A DNA stretch of 11,973 nt from Chrysochromulina parva. Lineage: Eukaryota; Haptophyta; Prymnesiales; Chrysochromulinaceae. Of this stretch, positions 1-7,766 are shown piece by piece. The DNA lies in NCBI GenBank assembly GCA_002887195.1, contig PJAB01001830.1, positions 1-11,973 of the forward strand. Reading direction: 5' to 3'. Made by a program: the position numbers and the translations under genes. A model generated the notes under the pieces. That model was not told where the DNA came from. It worked only from the letters and a program-made list of their open reading frames with translations, and did no database searches. Position 1 is the stretch's first letter. Each line of letters opens with the position of its first letter.

Positions 1-588
1 GCCGACAAATCGGAAAGACGCGTGAATCAGAGATTGAATAAGGCGCGTAAGACTATCGACGGGCTCGCGCGTGATGCTACGCCGCTATTAGACGCTAGCG
101 CTGCAATTGAGCTGGAGGCGCACCATAAGACGGAGGAGTCCCGACCTCGGGAGCCTTGGAGCCTACCTTTATGTGCATCTGGGCAAGACACGCACAGTTT
201 TAGCGACCTGACGTACATCGATAGGTTTGCGCGTGCTGCTGCTGCGTCACGGACAGACTCTGTCAAGAATGAGGCGGAGCCCCGGCAACAGTTGGGTGGA
301 GCGCTCCATGGATCGCGCAACAACTGGCGAGGTTCACACATGGATATGTTCTGAGTAGACACGGTGCTCACTACTATTCCGCGCGTCGCCAGCGCTCCCG
401 CCTTTTAAAATGGCTTTTAGACAGATGTCCCGACCGCAACGGGCCCTTCCGCCTCACGCTCCAATAGCAATACATAGCACATGACGTAGAGTACGCTTCT
501 AGGGCCGACTAGAGTCGTTGGTCCGACTCATCGAGCACTCGGGCAGATGGTCCCTGAGTGTCCTTGATTACCCTTTAATTAACGTGTG

Positions 589-3402
589 ATGGAAGTTTTA
601 GTGCTCGCGACGCTCACGCTGTACGCGCCGCCGCCGACGCTATCGCCAACATTATACAAGCCGCTGCCGCTCGGCAGCTACCGTGCCTCGGGCTGGTTGC
701 TCGGCCAGCTCACGCAGCAGGCCAACACACTCTCGGGGCACCTCAACCTCTTCTGGGCTGACGTGCAAGACTCCGTGTGGGTCGGAGGAAAGAGCGACAA
801 GTCAGGCGCGGGCCACGAGCGCGGGCCGTATTGGCTCAACGGCCTCGTGCCGCTCGTGGCCATCCTGAACGCATCAAAGCCCACGGGCTTGAATGTTCAC
901 GTGGCCAAGCAAGTGGACGAGTGGATCGTCTACATCCTCGATCATCAGAACGCAACTACGGGATGGCTCGGGCCCGACGACGGCCTCGGCGGCAAAGGGG
1001 ATGACTACTGGAGTGCTTGGAACGTGGTCGCCGCGCTCCTCCAATATGCGGATGCCAAGCGAGGCACACCCATCGCCGCGCGCTGCATGGACTCAGTGCT
1101 CGCACACATCGCCGAGGCGTCCCGCCGCATGAAGACGACGCCGCTGAAGGATGGCGGTTGGAGTCAGAACCGTTGGCAGGATTGGGTGTACCTATGTGAG
1201 TGGACGGCCGATATGGGCGTGACCGAAGCACAGCGACGCATGCTCTACGAGGCCTCGCAGCTCGCATTCGGGCAGCGCTGGGACTGGCAAAGGTACTATG
1301 CTCAAGACAGCACATTCGCGCACCAGTTCCCGGAGAAGAATGTGCCCGACTGGACGATGTATGACCACGGCGTGAACAACGCGATGGGCCTCAAGTGGGG
1401 CGCCGTCGCCTACCGGCTGACGGGCGACCCGACCTATCTCGCCGAGATCGACAAGATGCTCGCGATGCAGGACCGTTACCAAGGGCAGCCTTACGGCATG
1501 TTCTCGGCTGACGAGGTCTTTGGTGGGCGCGCGCTCAATCGCGGCATCGAGCTGTGCGCCGTGGTGGAGCAGATGTACTCGCTTGAGGTGGCCTTCCGCG
1601 TAGGTGCGGAGCTCCCGAGTGCGGTCAGCTGGCTCGACCGTTTGGAGACGCTCGCCTTCAACGCTCTGCCCGCCACAATTTCGGCCGATATGTGGCAGCA
1701 TCAGTACCTGCAGCAGGCCAATGAGATCACGGCGTGCGTGACGGATCCGCATGTGTGGCAGCAGGATGGTCCCGACTCAACGCTCTTCGGCGTCGAGCCC
1801 AATTTTGGATGCTGCACGGCCAACTTCAACCAGGTACGCCGACGGCCACAACGTTTGTCGCACTGTGCAGACCCTCCCAGCCCCTCTGGTGGGTTCCCTC
1901 TGGTGTCCCCTCTGGTGGGTTCCCTCTGGTGTCCCCTCTGGTGGGTTCCCTCTGGTGTCCCCTCTGGTGGGTTCCCTCTGGTGTCCCCTCTGGTGGGTTC
2001 CCTCTGGTGTCCCCTCTGGTGTCCCCTCTGGTGTCCCCTCTGGTGTGTTCAACTCAGTGCCACACTGACTTGCCTCTATGACGAGTCGCCTCTCTGAGTC
2101 GCCTATGTTGAGAAATGCCTCTCTGATCGCCGCTGATGGGCCGGTGTGCTCGATGCTCCTGCGCAGGGGTGGCCCAAGTACGCGGCCTCCGCTCTGCTCA
2201 CACGTGTCTCTGACGGCGCGCTTCTCGTGGCGCTTCCCGTGCCGATCGCCGCCACGCTGGCCGACGGCACGGTGGTGACCGTCGACACCGAGTATCCTCT
2301 CGAGGATACTGTCCGCGTGAGCGTAACTGTGCCCGCGCGGCGCACCACGCCCCTGCCGGTGCTGCTTCGCGTTCCAAGTTGGGCTGTGAACGCCGTCTTC
2401 TCGGTGGATGGAGGCGACAACAAGACCGTGGCCAACGGCACGTTGGTCAGCACAAAGTGCCTCGCCGGGTGGACGACGCAGCTCACTTTGGATCTGCGGC
2501 CCGAGATTCGCGTGGAGACGGGCTGGGGCGTGAAGGCGGACCACCTCTCCAACGGCCACATCGATGCCAACGGCTATAGCCGCTGGAGTGGCGCACTGCC
2601 TGCGGGGGGCGACTTGCACAGTGGCAACTACTCGGTGCTCGAGGCGACGCTCTGGTGTAACGCGACGTCCGCGTGCGTGGGCTTCACCATGCAGTCGGAC
2701 GGGCCAACAGCGATGGTGGAGGAGCAGGGAGAGGCGGCGGAGGGCGAGGACGAGGACGAGGACGACGCGGATGCGGCCACTCACGAGCTGCTGGATGAGC
2801 ATCGTCATCAGCACCGCCACCTCCACCGCCACGGTACTCGGGGCAAGGCGCGCGCTGGACCTCCGCCCTCGCCACCAGAAGGAGGCGCCGTCCCGGGCAG
2901 CTCGCTCGTCTACTTCAAGCGCCACTTTGGCCCCAATGGCGACGCGCGATGGGCCTCGTACGCAAAGGCATGGGCGGGCCGCGACACGAACGCGGCCGCC
3001 GTGCGGCGCGGTCCTCTGCTGTTCGCCCTGCAGCTCGAGCAGACAGCAACGGTCGTCAAGACATGGGAACCGTTCCACAACACTGACCTCTCGTTCACCA
3101 CGCCCTCGGTCTGGAACTACGCGCTGCGCGTCGACCCTACGGCGCCCATCACGCCGCTTGTCTTTGAGCGCATCACCTCGCAGACGAACGTGCCCTTCAA
3201 CTCGAGTGCCCCGAACATGCGCATTCGCGCGCTCGCCACACGGCTCAATTTATGGAATGAGTCCCTCCTGGCTGCCGACGAGCCGCCGCCGTCGCCCGTG
3301 CAGCTCGGAGCGGCCGAGGCGTCGAGCACCGAAGAGGTGATCCTCATACCGTACGGCGCCACGGAGCTCCGCATGGGGGCGATGCCGTGGGCGATGCCAT
3401 GA
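589..3402 (+). CDS. GH127-type beta-L-arabinofuranosidase (DUF1680 family), two exons
   Basis: Exons 589-1833 and 2167-3402 join in phase 0 to give about 826 residues. The family removes beta-L-arabinofuranose from glycans using a zinc-bound cysteine nucleophile (known from HypBA1 of Bifidobacterium). Seen here: the N-terminal SGHLNLFWADVQDS...ERGPYWLNGLVPL pattern, SADE with Glu309 as candidate acid/base, Glu321-x-Cys323 and the Cys408-Cys409 pair, which fit the Zn-thiolate site. FGCCTANFNQ at the end of exon 1 continues as GWPKYA in exon 2, the family's usual CCTAN-x-x-QGWPK string. Exon 2 gives beta-sandwich sequence, including RRGPLLFALQLE, and ends LIPYGATELRMGAMPW. An insertion at about 538-690 separates the sandwich strands. 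ATG 589 has G at -3 and +4 and follows an in-frame TAA at 580-582. The hydrophobic N-terminus (MEVLVLATLTLYA) could be a short signal peptide, but a missed upstream exon is possible. The exact sugar specificity cannot be read from sequence. Confidence 0.9.
1834..2166 (+). other. Spliceosomal intron of the GH127 gene
   Basis: The donor is CAG|GTACGC and the acceptor is CTGCGCAG|GGG. Removing 333 nt joins CCTANFNQ to GWPKYA without a frame change, restoring a conserved family string. Reading through would hit a TGA at 2095-2097. Branch-like CTGAT stands at 2123-2127 and 2133-2137, 29-39 nt before the acceptor. It is the only intron I can demonstrate in the window. Confidence 0.92.
1881..2046 (+). 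repeat. Intronic minisatellite, 26-bp unit
   Basis: Five identical 26-bp units start at 1881, 1907, 1933, 1959 and 1985. Three 12-bp half units (CCCCTCTGGTGT) start at 2011, 2023 and 2035. Each 26-bp unit is itself two related subunits of about 14 and 12 nt built on CCCTCTGGTG. The array takes 166 of the 333 intron bases and is pyrimidine-rich on the sense strand. Copies are perfect, which suggests recent expansion or homogenisation. Confidence 0.97.
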
Positions 3403-3940
3403 TGCATCTAATGGCTTGATTGAAGCGGGCCTCTCGGCCCACCCAGTCGTCCCCCCCGAGAGGGCCACCTCCAGTCGTCCCCCCGGGGGTCGCGAGGCTC
3501 CCCGTTACACGTCATTGGTCACCTGGCCGCCCGGGGTTGCCCGTTACACAGCCCGTTACACAGCCCGGGGCTGCCCGTCTCATCGCATCATTTGGCCGCG
3601 AGCGAATCCGGGCGAGGGCTCGGACGGACGGAGTCATCAGTAGCCGTATAGCCGTAGCGCTGTCTAAGTCTATAAGTGTGCGTACGGCAACAGCTGCAGT
3701 GCCGAGGCAGCCGCGCTTCGGTTTGCGTTGGCGTTTTTTCGTTAAGTCGGCGTTGTGCCGGGGTCCTCTATTAGTATTACGTGATGCCCATACGTCGCGT
3801 GCTGCAACACATGGGCACCCGCCCACAGGCCACTTGCATACTATCTTCAGCATCCTTAATTCGGGTCTCATCTTGCTCTTGTGACGCTTCAGTGGTTCAG
3901 ACGTGACTCTCCCCGGTCCGTCGAGGCACACGCGGATCGC
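3403..3940. other. Convergent intergenic region (3' ends of GH127 and VPS26C)
   Basis: No supported gene. It should hold both 3' UTRs and transcription ends, but I see no clear AATAAA-type signal. It contains short direct repeats: CAGTCGTCCCCCC twice (about 3444 and 3472), and CCCGTTACAC three times (3501-3510, 3540-3549, 3552-3561), the last two almost touching. Reading frames here are short and have no recognisable protein. Confidence 0.6.
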
Positions 3941-5386
3941 TCATCCCAACGGGCCGAGAGGGCCGTCGTCGTCGACAGGGTCCACTCCGAGATCCATTCG
4001 GCTCAGCGGGTCCGCCTCCTGCGCCTCCATCATCGCCTTCAGCGGATCGAGCGCCGGCGCCTTTTTGGGCGCCGGCGCCGGTGCTGGCGCCGGCGCCGCC
4101 ACTTTCTTGGGTGGCGGCGGCGGTGGGGCCAGCCCCCCTAACGGATCACCTCCCGAATTCCCGCCCAACGGATCCTCCTCCTCCTCCGGCTCGGCGGCGG
4201 CAGGGGCCGGCTTGCGCCTTACATCGTTCCCCGCCATCTGCTCGAGCAGCTTGAGCGCATCGTCGGCTGTCTCGTTGAGCCCCTTACGGATCAAGGCATT
4301 GGCCGGATTTGGGGCCATCTTGCCGTCGTCCTCCCGAGGCGTTTCCCGCGGCGCTCCTACAGGCCCCACAGTAAAAGATGGACCGCCCCCTAAGGGGTCG
4401 GCGGGAGCGCCTAAAGGATCCGAGGCCGCAGACAAGGCATTCAGGTCGGCGGCCGTGGCCGAGGCCGTGGGCGTGGGCGGCGCAAGGGATGGCGACGCCC
4501 GGCACAACTTCAGTGGGAAGTTCTCGGTGAGCAGGTGACCATCTGAGAAGAGGATCACGAGGTTCACCTCGAAGTCGACTTTGAACGAGCGGGTGGAGAC
4601 GGTGGGGCACGTGAAGAGGCGTGGGAAGACCATGTGGATCGGGATGGGCCAGTGATGGCAGATCGGGCCGTCGGCGATTTGAATGTTTTGGATCTCGGTC
4701 GCCTCGCGCGCCATGCCATCATTATAGGAGCACGTCTCCACCCGAACCAGCTGCAGCTCGATCGACTTAATGGTGGCCGTGCACTCCTCGACGACGACCT
4801 CGCCCGTGAGCGGCAGCGAGATGTTGCAGATCGTCGTGTCGAGCTGCCCCGTTATTTTGAACGTCGGCACGTGGTGCAGCGCACTCTTGCGAACATTCTC
4901 GAGCGATTCGGGCACGATCGAAAAGGGTGCGGAGTTGATCTTGGGCGGCTTGGGTTCGGGCGCCTCGATGATGAACTCGATCGAGCGTTTGAGGTTCTTG
5001 TTGAGCATGCCACGGCGAACCTCGACCGTGATCACGTACTGGATGTTGATGAAGACGCCGTGGTATGACTCAAGCAGCTTCTCGCCCAGTGCCGGCTTCA
5101 GCTCGATCTCGAAGTCGAAGTCGACGCCGCCGTCGGGCAGCTTGCCGGGCGGCTGCAGCTCCGCCGAGTGCATGAGCAGCTGCACGGGCTTGATCGATGA
5201 GTAGAAGGCCTCGAACAGGCCGACGCTCTTCGCAGAGAGCTGCAAGCTCGCCTGGCCCTCGGCAACGAGGCTGATGCCCTCGTGAGGCAACGGGGCGCCC
5301 CGACCGTGGACGTTGACCACGCCCTTGAGCGTTTGTCCAGGATTGTACACACGATCGATGCGTGAGAGGCGGATCTCCACAGACAT
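3941..5386 (-). CDS. VPS26C: VPS26C (DSCR3-like) subunit of the Retriever complex, with long C-terminal tail
   Basis: A 481-residue arrestin-fold protein, uninterrupted by introns. VPS26C pairs with VPS35L and VPS29 in Retriever, which recycles cargo from endosomes to the plasma membrane together with the CCC complex and SNX17 (known in animals). Residues 1-296 match the human protein throughout: LQLSAKSVGLFEAFY (48-62), SYHGVFINIQY (107-117), LTGEVVVE (193-200), VRVETC (214-219), EATEIQNIQIADG (228-240), MVFPRLFTCPT (252-262) and LTENFPLKLCR (286-296). The EIQNIQIADG and LKLCR forms separate it from VPS26A/B. The human protein ends about here; this one continues for about 186 low-complexity residues with six DPL motifs (323, 330, 405, 414, 447, 459), a possible helix at 363-386, an acidic patch (401-405) and Pro/Ala runs. 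ATG 5386 gives an N-terminus that aligns with the family, though its -3 base is weak (T). Stop is TGA. Confidence 0.95.
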   Translation of the reverse strand: MSVEIRLSRIDRVYNPGQTLKGVVNVHGRGAPLPHEGISLVAEGQASLQLSAKSVGLFEAFYSSIKPVQLLMHSAELQPPGKLPDGGVDFDFEIELKPALGEKLLESYHGVFINIQYVITVEVRRGMLNKNLKRSIEFIIEAPEPKPPKINSAPFSIVPESLENVRKSALHHVPTFKITGQLDTTICNISLPLTGEVVVEECTATIKSIELQLVRVETCSYNDGMAREATEIQNIQIADGPICHHWPIPIHMVFPRLFTCPTVSTRSFKVDFEVNLVILFSDGHLLTENFPLKLCRASPSLAPPTPTASATAADLNALSAASDPLGAPADPLGGGPSFTVGPVGAPRETPREDDGKMAPNPANALIRKGLNETADDALKLLEQMAGNDVRRKPAPAAAEPEEEEDPLGGNSGGDPLGGLAPPPPPPKKVAAPAPAPAPAPKKAPALDPLKAMMEAQEADPLSRMDLGVDPVDDDGPLGPLG

Positions 5387-5877
5387 CGAGAGGGTCGCGC
5401 AACACCCACTCCTGTCCGAGGTGAGGAAGCAATCGGAGCGGCCGCTTCACCAAGTTTCGCGGCGCCATCGTGAGCGTTCCGTTAGGACCCCAAAAGCGGG
5501 GGGACGAGGCATCCCTAGGCATCCCTATATGTACCCGCACCCCGCGGCCAGATGAGCCGGGGTGACCCCCAAGCCCCAACATCCTGCCCCAACTCTAACC
5601 CGAACCCTAGGAATTCTAACCCAGGGCCTAACCCACTAACCCTTAAGACCCCAACGCCATACATGCGGGCATACATGCGCTCTGCCTCTGGCCCTGGCCA
5701 CGAGGCCGCACGAATCATGTCACGAATTCGCCATGCCAGTTCTCTCAACGATCAAATCTGCCACTCCATGATGAGGGTCCACATGATAGTGGCTAAGATC
5801 TGCACCTCCAGCACTCCCCACCCTACATTCTCAGACTATAAACACCCCCATGATTGGAAAGATGGCGATCTTCATGT
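5387..5877. other. Intergenic region between the PA-7TM gene and VPS26C
   Basis: It should hold the 3' UTR of the upstream - strand gene and the promoter and 5' UTR of VPS26C. No gene is supported; the + strand frame across about 5552-5971 reads like chance sequence. The one notable element is a cluster of CTAACCC-like heptamers at 5595-5642. ATCCCTA also repeats near 5513-5527. Confidence 0.6.
5595..5642. repeat. Degenerate telomere-like heptamers
   Basis: CTAACCC occurs at 5595-5601, 5616-5622, 5628-5634 and 5636-5642, with AACCCTA at 5603-5609. That is five telomere-type words in 48 bp, irregularly spaced. They resemble the C-rich strand of TTAGGG-type telomeres. They could be a worn interstitial telomeric tract, telo-box-like promoter elements of VPS26C, or chance in C-rich DNA. 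Confidence 0.4.
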
Positions 5878-7659
5878 TCACGCCGCTGATGGTGATGCAT
5901 CCCCATCCGGCATGTCAGATGCGCGCTTGACCTCAACGGTGGCGTTGGTCACGTCAATGGTCGCGTGGTGAGATGTGCGCAGGAATGAATTTTTCCCTTC
6001 GAAGGGACGCTTCCGTGCCATGCTCAGCTTGTCGGGGACACGGAAGGCGCTGATCGCGAGCGAGGTGGAGGCAATCTGCGCGGAAATCACGATCGCGCCT
6101 ATTGGGAGGACCGTCCACCAGTAAGCCCAACCTGCGTCGTCGTACAGATACTCGCTCGCGATGCCGTAAGTTGTGAAAAAGAACAGTTTGAAGATGATGC
6201 AGATGCCGATACGCCGGGAGGCAACGATGAAGCGCTGTACGGGATTCTTGTGCATCCCTTCCTTTTGGTTTCCGCCTTGTCCATGAGCTCTGTGCGCGGC
6301 GTGCAGGTAACGTGTAATGACCGAGGCTTGCCTGATGAAGTAGACGCCCATCACCAGGTGGACCCCGGCGATGTAAACGACCGCGATGAAGCTGAGTTCG
6401 AACGTGGCAAGGTAGAGACTGGTGAGCACGGCGCTGGCGTTCTCGACGATGATAAAGAGAACAACCATTGCGGCGAAGACGTTGTCGTAGTATGTGAACG
6501 TGCAGGCCCCGGGTGCCATGAGGTCGAACATGAAGTCGATGATCGAGGAGCGCCGCCTAGTGTTGTCAGTGTTGAGGCTTGAGCCGCGTCGAAACGTCGA
6601 TCCATGGGGAAGCTTGCCCATGATGCTGGTGTGCTTGCAAGGCGAAGGAATACCAGCTTCTGTGGCTGCTCTGGAGCTCTCGTGTGGAGTGATGGCATTG
6701 GCACACGAACACGGGCAACCCCACATTTTGAGGCCAGCACCCGCCTTCTCGATCGGATCCGCCTTTGGCTCGACCTTTGGCTCGACGCGCTTGCGTATCT
6801 TTCTGAGGTGCACAGAGATGATAAGGAATGAGATCATAGTGAGCTCGAGATTGAACGACTGCATCAACCGCCACACCATGAATGGCATCACGGAAGGTCT
6901 CGTATGCTCGATTCCTGGACCGTCGACAAGGAAGATGAGCATGCACGCACTGCTCGCCATCTCCAAGGAGAGCACGAGAATGGGAACGCTGTGGTTCTGG
7001 CTCAGTCGGGCTGACCAGAAGCCACACAGTCGAATGGACGCAAAAGCCATATTGCCGAGGGCGGCAAGGAAGAAGAGTGCTTGTAGAGTTCGGTCGAAGA
7101 TGATGAAAGGTAGTGATCCGAGGAGTGGCGAGTCCATTGGCTGCAGCCAAAGATGCGTCGATGCTTCCGGGACTGGCGAGTCGGCGGCGGCTATCGCTCG
7201 TACATCGATGAGTTGCTTGTACACCCCTGGGCTGATCACGAACGTCGGCAGCGACAGTCCGCCCCGATCCGAGCCATCCCACGGGAAGGGTAGACCTTCG
7301 GTGCCCTCGAAGACCGCAGCGATGGCGCCGACCGCCTGGAAGGCTCGAGCCCGAGTCTCGACCGAGCAGCCAGGAGACGTCCAGTCTCCTGCAAGTATAA
7401 TCGTACCGCGCCAGTCAGCAGATGGATTCTGGCATAATTGATCGTCAGTTGGCTGCACAACGACACCGCTGACGTTAGAGACTCGACTTCCGAACGTGTG
7501 GCGCCACACAGATTTCGACGAGCTCAGCAGCGGAGCTCCAGTGATGGCAGACGATAAGATTATGCATGCATTCGGCGAATGCCAAGCTGCGGTGGAATCG
7601 CTGCCGGCCGCGGCAGTGCTGACGAGGACGGCGAACAGCATTGGCGACGGCACCACCAT
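5878..7659 (-). CDS. Seven-pass membrane protein with lumenal PA-like domain
   Basis: 593 residues, intronless, family not recognised. The start at 7659 is chosen because the next residues (MLFAVLVSTAAAGS) form a signal peptide; the frame stays open upstream to about 7788 but adds only polar sequence and would overlap the KH-WW gene. Residues about 60-150 look like a protease-associated (PA) domain: WRGTIILAGDW, then GCSVETRARAFQAVGAIAAVFEG and LPTFVISPGVYKQLIDV; Cys76 and Cys98 could pair, and Asn62 is in an N-glycosylation sequon. Seven hydrophobic segments follow at about 184-212, 225-246, 259-284, 394-418, 421-443, 484-505 and 514-538. With the N-terminus in the lumen, the 110-residue loop between segments 3 and 4 and the tail lie in the cytosol. 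That loop holds lysine-rich repeats (VEPKVEPKADP), a CPCSC cluster (315-319) and paired basic-serine sites (RRGSS 357-361, RRRSS 368-372), plausible kinase targets. PA-type domains in membrane proteins often bind protein ligands or cargo; function is otherwise unknown. No protease or RING motif is present. Confidence 0.82.
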   Translation of the reverse strand: MVVPSPMLFAVLVSTAAAGSDSTAAWHSPNACIILSSAITGAPLLSSSKSVWRHTFGSRVSNVSGVVVQPTDDQLCQNPSADWRGTIILAGDWTSPGCSVETRARAFQAVGAIAAVFEGTEGLPFPWDGSDRGGLSLPTFVISPGVYKQLIDVRAIAAADSPVPEASTHLWLQPMDSPLLGSLPFIIFDRTLQALFFLAALGNMAFASIRLCGFWSARLSQNHSVPILVLSLEMASSACMLIFLVDGPGIEHTRPSVMPFMVWRLMQSFNLELTMISFLIISVHLRKIRKRVEPKVEPKADPIEKAGAGLKMWGCPCSCANAITPHESSRAATEAGIPSPCKHTSIMGKLPHGSTFRRGSSLNTDNTRRRSSIIDFMFDLMAPGACTFTYYDNVFAAMVVLFIIVENASAVLTSLYLATFELSFIAVVYIAGVHLVMGVYFIRQASVITRYLHAAHRAHGQGGNQKEGMHKNPVQRFIVASRRIGICIIFKLFFFTTYGIASEYLYDDAGWAYWWTVLPIGAIVISAQIASTSLAISAFRVPDKLSMARKRPFEGKNSFLRTSHHATIDVTNATVEVKRASDMPDGDASPSAA

Positions 7660-7766
7660 CAAGTATGGACTCAAGTTTCGCGGGACATGGCGGGCCAAGA
7701 AAAAATTGCCCGTTTTGGGAATCACGAGCGCGAATGCTCTCGGACTCAGAACGCTCTCGGACACTT

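Noticed and set aside
22..371. Overlapping frames on both strands at the window start
   Set aside because: The + frame opens with GTG and neither strand has a recognisable domain. The 588 bp before the GH127 ATG hold only a small hairpin (506-517), TTTTAAAA at 403-410 and AT-rich sequence near 571-582.
500..545. tRNA-like GGTCCGACTCA box
   Set aside because: No acceptor stem, anticodon arm or A box could be folded around it.
1881..2046. CRISPR array
   Set aside because: Units are directly adjacent without unique spacers, and the array lies inside a spliceosomal intron.
2292..2309. Inverted repeat GTATCCTC-TC-GAGGATAC
   Set aside because: Perfect 8-bp arms, but inside conserved coding sequence (exon 2) and explained by codons.
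1777..3078. Long antisense frame (433 aa) opposite the GH127 gene
   Set aside because: It translates the minisatellite and the reverse of conserved GH127 sequence; Arg/His/Val-rich with no domain. Long antisense frames are expected in GC-rich coding DNA.
2564..3340. 258-aa + strand frame overlapping exon 2
   Set aside because: Shifted frame of the GH127 exon; Arg/Ser/Thr-rich composition typical of a shadow.
6494..7441. 315-aa + strand frame opposite the PA-7TM gene
   Set aside because: Exact antisense of membrane-segment codons, no domain.
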